Of a DNA stretch of 64,000 nucleotides, positions 32,653 through 41,710 are shown in pieces. The notes beneath the pieces are model-generated. The model had not been told where the DNA came from. It saw only the letters and a list, made by a program, of their open reading frames with translations, and made no database searches. The translations under genes and the position numbers were made by a program. This DNA comes from Demetria terragena DSM 11295 (GTDB taxonomy: Bacteria > Actinomycetota > Actinomycetes > Actinomycetales > Dermatophilaceae). How positions within the stretch are numbered: the first letter of the stretch is position 1; each line of letters begins with the position of its first letter. The DNA is taken from NCBI RefSeq assembly GCF_000376825.1, contig NZ_AQXW01000003.1:372001-436000 (forward strand). The letters are read 5' to 3'.

Positions 32653-34947
32653 ATGACTCAGAACGCAGTTCAGTCTTTCGCTGCAGACCACGAGGTAGAA
32701 CTCGCCATCGAGGGGATGACCTGCGCATCGTGCGCCAATCGCATTGAGCGCAAGCTCAACAAGCTTGCTGGCGTCCAGGCGAGTGTCAACTATGCGACGG
32801 AGAAGGCGAAGGTCACCTACGCCGCCGATGTCGAGCCGGAGACGCTCGTGGAGACGGTCGAAGCGGCCGGGTACCAGGCGCGTCTGCCACAACCTCAGAG
32901 GCTTGACGTGGACGGGCAGGCGAGCGAGGGCTCCGACGACGAGCGTCTCAACCCGGTGCGTGCGCTGCGCCAACGCCTGCTGATCTCGGCGGTGCTCACG
33001 GTTCCGGTGATTGCGATGGCGATGGTCCCGGCATGGCAGTTCACCTACTGGCAGTGGCTGTCCTTGACGCTCGCGGCGCCGGTCGTGGTGTGGGCTGCTT
33101 GGCCGTTCCACCGTGCGGCGTGGGTCAACCTGCGCCACGGCGCCGCGACGATGGACACGCTCATCTCGGTGGGGACGCTGGCGGCTCTCGGGTGGTCGCT
33201 CTACGCGCTGTTCTTCGGCACCGCAGGCGAACCCGGCATGACCCACCCCTTCGAGTTCACCGTCGAGCGCACCGACGGCAGCGGCAACATCTACCTCGAG
33301 GCTGCCGCCGGGGTCACCACCTTCATCCTGGCCGGCCGATATCTTGAGGCGCGGTCCAAGCGTCAGGCTGGCGCAGCCTTGCGGGCGCTACTCGAAGTCG
33401 GCGCCAAAGAGGTGACAGTCCTGCGGGAGGGGCAGGAAACGCGAATCCCGGTGGAAGAACTGACTGTTGGCGATCACTTCGTCGTGCGTCCCGGCGAGAA
33501 GATCGCCACCGATGGAACGGTCCTCGACGGGTCATCAGCCGTCGATGCCTCCATGGTGACGGGGGAGTCGATGCCGGTCGAGGTCGGGCCTACCAGCGCC
33601 GTCGTCGGTGGGACGGTCAACGCGGGCGGGCGCCTTGTCATCGAGGCGAACCGGGTTGGCGCCGACACCCAACTTGCCCAGATGGCGCGCATGGTCGAAG
33701 ACGCCCAGAACGGGAAAGCCCAGGCGCAACGTCTTGCGGACCGGATCTCGGGGGTCTTTGTCCCGATCGTGATCGGCCTGTCGGTGGCCACCTTTGGCTT
33801 CTGGCTCGGCTCCGGAGTTGGCGCCGCCACGGCGTTTACCGCAGCGGTGGCGGTGCTCATCATTGCCTGCCCGTGCGCCCTCGGACTGGCGACACCGACC
33901 GCGCTCATGGTCGGTACGGGGCGCGGCGCCCAGTTAGGCATCCTGATCAAGGGGCCAGAGGTCTTGGAGTCCACGACCGGCATTGACACGGTGGTGCTCG
34001 ACAAGACGGGCACTGTCACGACCGGTCAGATGGTGTTGGTCGACGTCGTCTGCGACGACGGCGAGAATGCGGACCAAGTCTTGGGCCTCGCCGGGGCGCT
34101 GGAGCGGGCCTCTGAGCACCCGATCGCCCAGGCGATCGCCGCTGCTGCAGCCGAGCAGACAGGCACATTCCGTGCGGTCGAAGGCTTTGCCAACGTCCAG
34201 GGTCTTGGCGTCCAGGGTGTGATTCTGGACGGAGACACCAGCCACGCGGTGCTCGTTGGTCGGCCCCAGCTGCTCGCCGACTGGTCACAGCCGCTCTCTC
34301 CGTCGCTGCAGGAGGCGTACGACCGCGCTGCGACACAAGGGCGTACGGCCATCGCGGTCGGCTGGGACGGTCGCGCACGCGGTGTGCTGGTCGTGGCTGA
34401 CGCCATCAAACCGTCGTCGACCGAAGCCATCCGGCAGCTGCGGGATCTCGGTCTCCGTCCGGTGCTGCTGACCGGAGATCATCGCGCGGTCGCTGCGTCG
34501 GTGGCCGCAGAAGTCGGCATTGACACCGAGGACGTCATCGCTGAGGTCATGCCGGCCGACAAGGTCGAGGTGATCGCCCAGCTGCAGGCAGAGGGGCGGC
34601 GCGTAGCCATGGTCGGCGATGGAGTCAACGACGCTGCGGCGCTCGCTCAGGCGGACTTGGGGTTGGCGATGGGAACGGGAACAGACGCCGCGATCGAGGC
34701 CTCGGATCTGACGCTCGTGCGCGGAGACCTGCGCGTGGCGGCCGACGCGATCCGACTATCGCGGCGCACGTTGGCCACCATCAAAGGCAACCTGTTCTGG
34801 GCGTTCGCTTATAACGTCGCGGCGCTTCCATTAGCGGCGGCAGGTTTGTTAAACCCGATGCTCGCCGGAGCGGCGATGGCGTTGTCCTCGGTCTTCGTGG
34901 TGACCAATAGCCTGCGTCTGCGCCGTTTCCAGGCCGCTGCGGGTTAA
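32653..34947 (+). CDS. copA: Copper-exporting P1B-type ATPase
   Basis: Predicted 764-aa Cu(I) efflux pump. One N-terminal metal-binding domain has GMTCASC (residues 21-27). Eight hydrophobic segments follow, with the transport motif CPC at 406-408 (IACPCALGLATP), the phosphorylated Asp450 in DKTGT, TGES in the actuator domain, the HP motif in ERASEHPIAQAI, and GDGVNDAAAL in the hinge. AAGGAGG lies upstream of ATG 32653. It ends the csoR-copZ operon and its stop overlaps nothing functional downstream. Confidence 0.96.
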   Translation: MTQNAVQSFAADHEVELAIEGMTCASCANRIERKLNKLAGVQASVNYATEKAKVTYAADVEPETLVETVEAAGYQARLPQPQRLDVDGQASEGSDDERLNPVRALRQRLLISAVLTVPVIAMAMVPAWQFTYWQWLSLTLAAPVVVWAAWPFHRAAWVNLRHGAATMDTLISVGTLAALGWSLYALFFGTAGEPGMTHPFEFTVERTDGSGNIYLEAAAGVTTFILAGRYLEARSKRQAGAALRALLEVGAKEVTVLREGQETRIPVEELTVGDHFVVRPGEKIATDGTVLDGSSAVDASMVTGESMPVEVGPTSAVVGGTVNAGGRLVIEANRVGADTQLAQMARMVEDAQNGKAQAQRLADRISGVFVPIVIGLSVATFGFWLGSGVGAATAFTAAVAVLIIACPCALGLATPTALMVGTGRGAQLGILIKGPEVLESTTGIDTVVLDKTGTVTTGQMVLVDVVCDDGENADQVLGLAGALERASEHPIAQAIAAAAAEQTGTFRAVEGFANVQGLGVQGVILDGDTSHAVLVGRPQLLADWSQPLSPSLQEAYDRAATQGRTAIAVGWDGRARGVLVVADAIKPSSTEAIRQLRDLGLRPVLLTGDHRAVAASVAAEVGIDTEDVIAEVMPADKVEVIAQLQAEGRRVAMVGDGVNDAAALAQADLGLAMGTGTDAAIEASDLTLVRGDLRVAADAIRLSRRTLATIKGNLFWAFAYNVAALPLAAAGLLNPMLAGAAMALSSVFVVTNSLRLRRFQAAAG

Positions 34948-35033
34948 TGGTCGCCGTCCGACCGGAAGCGCAACCACGTCCAAATTGCAGGTATTCGCCC
35001 CAGAACCCCACCTCGCCAAGGCAGGCTAGACCC

Positions 35034-35876
35034 GTGCTGCGGACATTTGGCGCGACTCGACCCCTGGGCGCGCGGGACGACAAGGAGGCATTGCGTGTGT
35101 GCGGGCAGGACCCGCTGCGCAATGTTTTCGTTGCCGCGCGGGTGATGGAGGGGGGTCTCCTGGCCTCCGGTTCGGCGCTTGGTGTGTCCGACGACGGCCA
35201 GTTGCGCGCTGTGTGCTGGACATCGGCCAACATCGTTCCGGTTGAGTGCGATGACGCTGCATTGGAAGCCCTCTTGCCACGCCTGCGCAGGCACCGTCGG
35301 CGCGCGTCCTCGATCTTCGGAGCGGCCGAGCAGGTGCTTCCGCTCTGGGACCGGCTGAACCGCAGTTGGGGTACGCCACGCTCCTTTCGGGCCCAGCAAC
35401 CGATGCTGGCCGTCACCTCGCTGCCCTCGCGTTGCGGCCGTGAGATCGACCCACGGGTGCGTCCGGCGCGACCCGACGAACTGGACCTCGTCCTGCCTGC
35501 GTCGGTGTCGATGTTCACTGAAGAGATCGGCTATCCGCCCTTTACCGGGTCGGACCGCGACTACCGCAACATGGTCGCGCACCTCATCGCGGGCGGGCAT
35601 ACCTTCGTGGTGATGGAGAATGGGCGAGTGGTGTTCAAGGCCGATGTTGGGTCCTGCGCGCTAGGTGTCGCGCAGATTCAGGGCGTATGGGTCGCGCCTG
35701 ACCGCCGAGGCAAGGGCATCGCGGTTCCGGCGATGAACGCGGTCGTCGAACACGTGCTGGCGACCATCGCGCCGACAGCGACGTTGTACGTCAACGGCTA
35801 CAACGAGCCAGCGCTGCGGACCTACCAGCATGCAGGATTCGAGCAGGTCGCCACCTTTGCGACCGTGATCCTCTGA
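35034..35876 (+). CDS. GNAT family N-acetyltransferase with DUF4081 domain
   Basis: Predicted 280-aa protein. The N-terminal DUF4081 part (about 1-130) starts VLRTFGATRPLGARDD; the GNAT part (about 140-280) has VRPARPDELDLVLPASVSMF, the acetyl-CoA loop VWVAPDRRGKGIAVPAMNAV and NGYNEPALRTYQHAGFEQV. In mycobacteria this gene usually follows ispG; here the copper operon and a repeat block stand between. GTG 35034 has GGCAGG upstream. Substrate unknown. It is convergent with the PPOX gene, stops 1 nt apart. Confidence 0.87.
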   Translation: MLRTFGATRPLGARDDKEALRVCGQDPLRNVFVAARVMEGGLLASGSALGVSDDGQLRAVCWTSANIVPVECDDAALEALLPRLRRHRRRASSIFGAAEQVLPLWDRLNRSWGTPRSFRAQQPMLAVTSLPSRCGREIDPRVRPARPDELDLVLPASVSMFTEEIGYPPFTGSDRDYRNMVAHLIAGGHTFVVMENGRVVFKADVGSCALGVAQIQGVWVAPDRRGKGIAVPAMNAVVEHVLATIAPTATLYVNGYNEPALRTYQHAGFEQVATFATVIL

Positions 35877-35877
35877 C

Positions 35878-36525
35878 TCAGTCGCTTGGGTACAGCTGCC
35901 GGTCGTAGGTCTGCGGCGAGTAGTGCTCCTCGACCTCACGAGGATCGTCAGCGCGCCGCCACTTGCGCTTGGCGAGGTCGGCGTACCCCAGGGTGCGGTC
36001 CGGGTCCCACGTCTCTGGTTTCCAGGTCTTAGACCTCATGAACGCCTTGGGGCAGTGGTTGAAAACCTCATCGATCTGCACCACCATCGCCAGCTCAGGG
36101 CGGTGACCACGCACGACCATGTCATCGAAGAACGGGCCGTCGGTGACCAACTGAGCTCGCCCGTTGATGCGCAAGGTGTATCCCTGGCCCGGAACCAGGA
36201 AGATCAGGCCAACCCGATCGTCCTCCAGCAGATTGTGGTACCCATCGACGCGCTTGTTTCCAGCACGCTCCGGCAGGGCGATGGTGCGGTCATCCAGGAC
36301 GACCGCAAAGCCAGGCGGGTCGCCCTTGGGGGAGACATCGGCCCCATGTGAACCCCGTGTCGCGACGAAGCACAGTGGGGACGCGGCAAGGAACTCTCGA
36401 TCGACCTCGTCGAGCGAGTGCTGCACCTTGTCACGAACGGCAATCTCAGGCTCGCCCACGACGGCGACCAACTCATCGACGGTGGTGATTCGCGGGAGTG
36501 CAGATAGGTCGGGGCCGGGTTTCAT
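35878..36525 (-). CDS. Pyridoxamine 5'-phosphate oxidase-family FMN/F420-type protein
   Basis: Predicted 215-aa split-barrel flavin-binding protein. FLAASPLCFVATRGSHGADV and SPKGDPPGFAVVLDDRTIAL, then GNKRVDGYHNLLEDDRVGLI, are the signature of the PPOX class FMN-dependent family of the DR2398/MSMEG type. NHCPKAFMRSKTWKPETW is the typical C-terminal stretch. Reaction unknown; some members reduce quinones or detoxify. Its ATG overlaps the stop of folP2 by 4 nt, so they are co-translated. Confidence 0.85.
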   Translation of the reverse strand: MKPGPDLSALPRITTVDELVAVVGEPEIAVRDKVQHSLDEVDREFLAASPLCFVATRGSHGADVSPKGDPPGFAVVLDDRTIALPERAGNKRVDGYHNLLEDDRVGLIFLVPGQGYTLRINGRAQLVTDGPFFDDMVVRGHRPELAMVVQIDEVFNHCPKAFMRSKTWKPETWDPDRTLGYADLAKRKWRRADDPREVEEHYSPQTYDRQLYPSD

Positions 36526-37478
36526 CGTCGCTCCTGAGCATCGTTCGGTTCGCCACGGACAGCGAGGTTGGGCGGTCGGTCGCCGCGGATAGAAGCAACC
36601 ATGTCGATGACCCGGCGAGTGGCGCGTACGTCATGCGCTCGAAAGACCGTCGTCCCCAACCATGCGGCAACGGCGGTGGCCGCGAGCGTGCCTTCGAGAC
36701 GGTCATCAGCGGGTAGGTCGAGCGTTTCGCCGATGAAGTCCTTACGCGAAAGCGCCTGCAGTACAGGGAATCCCAGTGAACTGACCGACGACGTATGCCG
36801 AAGGACTGTCAGGGAATGCCGGGTGGTTTTGCCGAAGTCCAAGGTGGGGTCCAGGAGAATTCGCTCGGCGGGGACTCCCGCCCGTAGCGCGTGATGCGCA
36901 CCGCGTCGGAGCGTTCGGAGCACGTCGCGTACGACGGCCAGTTCGTCGTCACCTTGGTCGTCGGCATAGCGCATGTCGGACGGGTCGGTCCGAGGCGGCA
37001 GCCCGCCGGTATGAGAGCACACCACGCCGGCTCCCAGTTCGGCGGCGACTTCGACCAGTGCGGGGTCATGGCCAGCCCAGGTGTCGTTGATCAAATCCAC
37101 GACGGCTCCGGCTTCCCGGGCGACCTCGGCTCGCCAGGTGTCGAGGCTCAGAATCAGTGTGGGATAGGTCGAGCGTGCGTGCTCAAGAAAGGGCACTACC
37201 CGGCGGATTTCTTCGGCGGCGTCGACCTCCTCGCCTTGCTGGCCCGCGCGAACCCCGCCGACGTCGACCATGTCGGCGCCCTGCTCCACGGCCTCCTGGA
37301 GCGCCTGCTTGGCGGAGTTCAGGTCGGCGTGACGATTGCCTGACCAGAACGAGTCAGTGGTGCGGTTGATGATGGCCATGACGGCGGGACGAGACGCGTC
37401 GAACACGGTGTCGCGCAACCTCAAGGCAGTGCTGGGCTGAGGGGAAGCGGGCACAACGTCGTTGACGATGCTGCCCAC
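36522..37478 (-). CDS. folP2: FolP2-like dihydropteroate synthase homolog
   Basis: Predicted 318-aa TIM-barrel protein of the DHPS family. The motifs are those of actinobacterial FolP2 rather than of true DHPS: MAIINRTTDSFWSGNRHADL where DHPS has NxTPDSFSDGG, VDVGGVRAGQ where DHPS has DIGGESTRPG, and LSLDTWRAEVAREAGAV. Mycobacterial FolP2 is known not to replace the folate enzyme, so a folate role is doubtful. GTG 37478 has GGAGG upstream. It overlaps the PPOX gene by 4 nt and is divergent from the cysteine-desulfurase-like gene. Confidence 0.85.
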   Translation of the reverse strand: MGSIVNDVVPASPQPSTALRLRDTVFDASRPAVMAIINRTTDSFWSGNRHADLNSAKQALQEAVEQGADMVDVGGVRAGQQGEEVDAAEEIRRVVPFLEHARSTYPTLILSLDTWRAEVAREAGAVVDLINDTWAGHDPALVEVAAELGAGVVCSHTGGLPPRTDPSDMRYADDQGDDELAVVRDVLRTLRRGAHHALRAGVPAERILLDPTLDFGKTTRHSLTVLRHTSSVSSLGFPVLQALSRKDFIGETLDLPADDRLEGTLAATAVAAWLGTTVFRAHDVRATRRVIDMVASIRGDRPPNLAVRGEPNDAQERR

Positions 37479-37557
37479 GTCCTGTCGCCTCCCTGGGATT
37501 CCCTGCCGGGTGCCTAGTATGACCGACGCACCTGGGCGTGATTGCTACCGTCGGCTC

Positions 37558-38772
37558 ATGACCATCGATGTCCCCTCTGTGCGCGCTCAGTTCCCGGCTC
37601 TGGCCCATGGTGGGGCCTTCTTCGACGGGCCTGGCGGCACCCAGGTGCCGCAGAGTGTCGCGGAGGCCGTGTCGACCACGCTGACTGGCCCGATCTCCAA
37701 CCGCGGTCCGCTGACGCCCGCGTCTCGACGTGCCGATGAGGTCACCATGAGCGCGCGCGGTGCCATGGCCGACCTCACGGGCGTGCCGTCGGAGGCGGTG
37801 GTCTTCGGTCGCAGCATGACGGCACTGACCTATGACGTGGCGCGGACAATGGCCAAGGACTGGGGCCCGGGTGACGAGGTTGTGGTCAGCCGACTCGACC
37901 ACGACGGGAACATTCGACCCTGGGTCGATGCCGCTCGTGCGGTCGGGGCGATGGTGCGTTGGGCCGAATTCGACACGGACACGGGCGAACTCACGACCAG
38001 TTCCATCGAAGAAGTGTTGTCGGCGCGAACCCGCCTCGTAGCATTCACCGGCGCGTCGAACCTCATCGGCACTCGCCCCGACGTCTCGGCCATCACCCGC
38101 GTGGTCCGAGAGGCCGGTGCGCTGTCCTATGTCGATGGCGTGCACCTGACACCGCACGCTTTTGTCGATGTGGCTGCGATGGGCGCGGATCTGTATGCGT
38201 TCTCGCCCTACAAGTTCTGCGGTCCGCACCTCGGCGTGCTGGTGGGACGTACTGAGGTGTTGGAAGAGCTTCGGCCCGACAAATTACTGCCCAGCGCGAA
38301 CCAGGTGCCCGAGCGGTTCGAGTTGGGCACCTTGCCGTACGAACTCCTTGCCGGCGCGACCGCTGCGGTCGACTTCCTCGCCGGGTTGGCAGGGCCATGG
38401 TCGGGGCAGCGGCGGAAGGCGCTCAGCCTGTCGTTGGCGGCGCTAGACGATGCCGAGGACACCTTGCGCGAGCAGGCCGAGGACGGCCTGGCACAAGTGG
38501 AGGGACTACGGCTCTGGGGGCGTGCCGCTCAGCGCACGCCGACGCTTCTCTTCACGGTCGAGGGAGTCGAGTCCGCCCGAATCGCTGAGCGCCTGGCCGC
38601 AGAGGGGGTCTATGCGCCAGCCGGATCGTTCTATGCGTTGGAGGCCTCACGCGCACTTGGGCTCGGTGACAGTGGGGGCGTACGTGTGGGCATGGCGCCC
38701 TATACCTCCGGTGATGAGGTCGCCCGCCTAGTCGACGGCGTTCGCCGAGCAGTCCAGATCGAACGCAATTGA
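37558..38772 (+). CDS. Cysteine desulfurase-like protein (SufS-type, PLP-dependent)
   Basis: Predicted 404-aa fold-type I aminotransferase-class V protein. GGAFFDGPGGTQVPQSVAEA is the opening of the cysteine-desulfurase-like subfamily; the PLP Lys is in FSPYKFCGPHLGVLVG, and SYVDGVHLTPHAFVDV holds the PLP-ring Asp and His. The catalytic Cys loop of true desulfurases is not evident, so the reaction is unclear. ATG 37558 follows the family N-terminus. Divergent from folP2. Confidence 0.85.
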   Translation: MTIDVPSVRAQFPALAHGGAFFDGPGGTQVPQSVAEAVSTTLTGPISNRGPLTPASRRADEVTMSARGAMADLTGVPSEAVVFGRSMTALTYDVARTMAKDWGPGDEVVVSRLDHDGNIRPWVDAARAVGAMVRWAEFDTDTGELTTSSIEEVLSARTRLVAFTGASNLIGTRPDVSAITRVVREAGALSYVDGVHLTPHAFVDVAAMGADLYAFSPYKFCGPHLGVLVGRTEVLEELRPDKLLPSANQVPERFELGTLPYELLAGATAAVDFLAGLAGPWSGQRRKALSLSLAALDDAEDTLREQAEDGLAQVEGLRLWGRAAQRTPTLLFTVEGVESARIAERLAAEGVYAPAGSFYALEASRALGLGDSGGVRVGMAPYTSGDEVARLVDGVRRAVQIERN

Positions 38773-38797
38773 ATCCGCGCGATCCTCGGCGCGCAGA

Positions 38798-39565
38798 TCA
38801 GGACCAGCTGACCTTCACTCGGTTGCGCCACAGCGGCACTAGGTCGTGCCCCTCGCTGGACATCTCGTTTCCTCGATTCCACAGACCGAGGTAGAGCTGC
38901 GCGGCGGTGCCGTACACCACGCTGGCCGCGGCCCCGGCGGTGGTCGTCCGTTCGACGATCAGCGGTTGGTCGGAGATCTGAATGCGCCACACATCACCCG
39001 TGTCGTGCGCGCGGACCTCGGCGGTGAGGGGTTCCGGTGAGCGAAGTTCAACACTCGGGCGTGCCGCGAAACCGGTGAGCATCTCATCGACGCCATCGGC
39101 CGCGATGTCGGCGGGCAGGTCGGCCTCACGGGCTAAGGGGACCCGCCCGAGCTGAGCCGACAGTGCGTCGACGGCGTGCATCGTGGTCTCGTGGCACTGT
39201 CTGCGTGCCCACGCGTCCCGAGGGGCGGGTCCGTTGGGAAGCAGGAACCACACGTCCAGGTCCGGTGGCGCCTGCATCAAAGCGGCGCGCAGGACATCTG
39301 AGCCGTGCCCGAGCCAGGCCATGGGGTCGCTGACTCCGCGCCCTTCTTGCTCCCAGGCATCTGTAGCGCGTCGGGGGAGTTCGCGCACGATATTGGACGC
39401 CCAGCGATGAACCATCCCCTGATGGGCGACCAAGTCTTGAACGCTCCATCCGCGGCAGGTCGGCACCGCGGCGTCCAGGCCAGCGGCATCGCCATAGGCA
39501 TGAATCCGCGCGGTCGCCAGGGCAAGGGCGTCCAAGTGCGCTTCAAAGGTGACCGAAGTGGGCAT
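38798..39565 (-). CDS. Mycothiol-dependent maleylpyruvate isomerase-like (MDMPI/DinB) protein
   Basis: Predicted 255-aa protein with the MDMPI N-terminal four-helix metal-binding domain: RGWSVQDLVAHQGMVHRWAS supplies one His and RRQCHETTMHAVDA supplies the His/Glu pair. The C-terminal part (about 175-255, ending LGLWNRGNEMSSEGHDLV) is the TIGR03083-type tail. Such proteins use mycothiol or act as metal-binding hydrolases; substrate unknown. ATG 39565 fits the family start; the longer frame lacks support. Convergent with the desulfurase-like gene, divergent from the ABC1 kinase gene. Confidence 0.85.
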   Translation of the reverse strand: MPTSVTFEAHLDALALATARIHAYGDAAGLDAAVPTCRGWSVQDLVAHQGMVHRWASNIVRELPRRATDAWEQEGRGVSDPMAWLGHGSDVLRAALMQAPPDLDVWFLLPNGPAPRDAWARRQCHETTMHAVDALSAQLGRVPLAREADLPADIAADGVDEMLTGFAARPSVELRSPEPLTAEVRAHDTGDVWRIQISDQPLIVERTTTAGAAASVVYGTAAQLYLGLWNRGNEMSSEGHDLVPLWRNRVKVSWS

Positions 39566-39662
39566 GCCCGAAACCCTAGTCAGGGGCAACGCCTGCGACC
39601 AAGGGCTGGCGGGTCCGCGGGGTCCTGGCCCATTCGTGGCTGGGTCGCCGTAGGTTCAGTGC

Positions 39663-41651
39663 ATGAACGTCATCGGGGTGATTCTCGGAGCCATTGTCAA
39701 CGCTCTGCTCATCGGGATCGTGGCCAGGCGCCTGCTCGGTGTGCCAGTCGGATGGCCGCGCACCCTCATCCTCAGTCTGGTCGCCAACAGCGCGGCGGCT
39801 GAGTTGCTGCCCTGGGCTTTAGAGAATCTCGGCCTGAGCAAGGCCGCGGGCGCCGGATCCGCCACGGAGGACCAGGCCGTGCTGGTCCTGGTCACCGTGC
39901 TGCTGGTCGCCTGGCTCGTTGCTCTTGAAGTGGGATTGCTTGCGATTCTGGAGGCACTCGTCCCCACCGGGAGCGTGCCAGGCCCAGTCGAGCTCGTACG
40001 CACCGCGCCCGCACGTTGGCGTCGCACTCGTCGCTACGTCGTGATCGGGCGGATCGCGGTGCGCCATGGCCTGGGCCGCTATCTCACGCCGCGCTCGCGC
40101 GGCGACGATCAGCCGGCCTCCACGACCGCGCGCGCCCTGCGTGAGGCACTGACCGCCGGCGGCGTGACCTTCGTCAAGCTCGGCCAGATGCTTGGTACTC
40201 GGCCAGATGTCCTTCCCGCCGAGTACATCGAGGAGCTGTCCCGCCTCCACGCAAATGTCCCGCCGCAAGAGTGGGCCCAGGTCGAGCAGACGCTGGCCAG
40301 CGAGATGGGGCGACCGACATCAGAGGTCTTCACTGACATCGACCGTGAACCCTTGGCAGCGGCCTCGGTCGGGCAGGTACACCGGGCAACACTGCTGGAC
40401 GGATCGCCGGTCGTGGTCAAGATTCAGCGATCGGATGCACGGGCTCAGGTCACCGCGGATCTGGACATTGTGATGCGCCTGGCACGGTGGCTGCAGCGCA
40501 CGGCTCCATGGGCGCGCCGCCTTGGAGTCCTGGACCTGGCGTCCGGTTTTTCGTCGGCGCTGGAGGAAGAACTCGACTATCGCGTCGAGGCGAGCAATGT
40601 CGCCGCCGTCAGTGCGGCGTTGCCGAAGGAATCGCCCATCCAGGTGCCGATCGTCCATGAGCAGATCAGTTCGCGTCGGGTGCTGGTCATGGACCTGATG
40701 CCCGGGCAGCCGCTCTCGAACGCCCGCGCTGTCGTGAGTGAGATCCCCGCCGAGCGCCGCGCAGAGCTCGCCGACGGTTTGCTTGGCACCGTCCTGGCCC
40801 AGGTCCTGGATACCGGCGTATTCCACGCCGACTTGCACGCCGGCAATGTGCTGATCGACGAGCAGGCGCGGTTGTCCCTGCTCGACTTCGGTTCGGTGGG
40901 CCGCCTCGACCGCGGGGCGCGTACCTCGTTGGGGCTGCTCATGCTGGCCGTCGATCGACAGGATGCGGCCGCCGCCACGGGGGCGCTCACCGACCTTTTG
41001 GATGCTCCCGGCGCGCTCGATGACCGTGCCCTGGAGCGGGACGTCGGCCAACTCATCATGAGATTCGGTCACGTCCGCGGGCAAGCCGCCGAGATGTTCG
41101 TGGCTCTGCTGCGGTTGGTGTTGAGGCACGGGCTGTCCGTACCGCCGGGTGTCGCGGCCGCTTTCCGCTCCCTGGGTGCGCTCGAGGGCACGCTGCGGCT
41201 GCTGAATCCTCGGATCGACCTCGTCGGTGCCGCCAGAGAGCAAGGGCGTGCGGTCGTTGCCGACCGCGTCACGCCGGAGGGAATCAAGGCAGAACTCACC
41301 GACCAACTGTCGGGCCTGTTGCCGATGGTGCAACGCCTTCCACGACGCCTCAACAGTGTCGTGGAGGACCTGCATACCGGCTCCTTGACCGTGACGGTGC
41401 GGACCCTTCAGGACCCCGGCGAGCGGCGATTTGTCACCAACCTGGTGCAGCAGTTGGTCATCACGCTTCTCACGGCCACCACAGCACTATGCGGAGTCCT
41501 GCTTGCTCTCGCGCAGCAAGGACCCGTGATCGGAGGCACGTTGCGCCTCACCACCTACCTCGGTTTGGTGCTGCTGTTGTTTGCCTTCGTGCTGGGTTGT
41601 CGAGCCGTGGTACTCATCTTCCGCGGCAGCTATGAGACCCGCCGCGAGTAG
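39663..41651 (+). CDS. ABC1/UbiB-family atypical kinase, membrane-linked
   Basis: Predicted 662-aa protein. Two hydrophobic N-terminal segments and two at the C-terminus (LVIT...LCGVLLALA and [20 protein letters not shown]) flank the kinase core. The core has the KxGQ-type motif [15 protein letters not shown], the Ala-rich loop [23 protein letters not shown], and LLDFGSVG. UbiB proteins act as ATPases in quinone or lipid transport; actinobacteria use menaquinone, so a direct ubiquinone role does not apply. ATG 39663 is preceded by a 97-bp gap shared with the divergent MDMPI-like gene. Confidence 0.9.
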   Translation: MNVIGVILGAIVNALLIGIVARRLLGVPVGWPRTLILSLVANSAAAELLPWALENLGLSKAAGAGSATEDQAVLVLVTVLLVAWLVALEVGLLAILEALVPTGSVPGPVELVRTAPARWRRTRRYVVIGRIAVRHGLGRYLTPRSRGDDQPASTTARALREALTAGGVTFVKLGQMLGTRPDVLPAEYIEELSRLHANVPPQEWAQVEQTLASEMGRPTSEVFTDIDREPLAAASVGQVHRATLLDGSPVVVKIQRSDARAQVTADLDIVMRLARWLQRTAPWARRLGVLDLASGFSSALEEELDYRVEASNVAAVSAALPKESPIQVPIVHEQISSRRVLVMDLMPGQPLSNARAVVSEIPAERRAELADGLLGTVLAQVLDTGVFHADLHAGNVLIDEQARLSLLDFGSVGRLDRGARTSLGLLMLAVDRQDAAAATGALTDLLDAPGALDDRALERDVGQLIMRFGHVRGQAAEMFVALLRLVLRHGLSVPPGVAAAFRSLGALEGTLRLLNPRIDLVGAAREQGRAVVADRVTPEGIKAELTDQLSGLLPMVQRLPRRLNSVVEDLHTGSLTVTVRTLQDPGERRFVTNLVQQLVITLLTATTALCGVLLALAQQGPVIGGTLRLTTYLGLVLLLFAFVLGCRAVVLIFRGSYETRRE

Positions 41652-41710
41652 TCACGCACGGCGTCACCGATATCCTCGCGACGGACTCACCCGTCGTGAA
41701 GGAGAACCCC

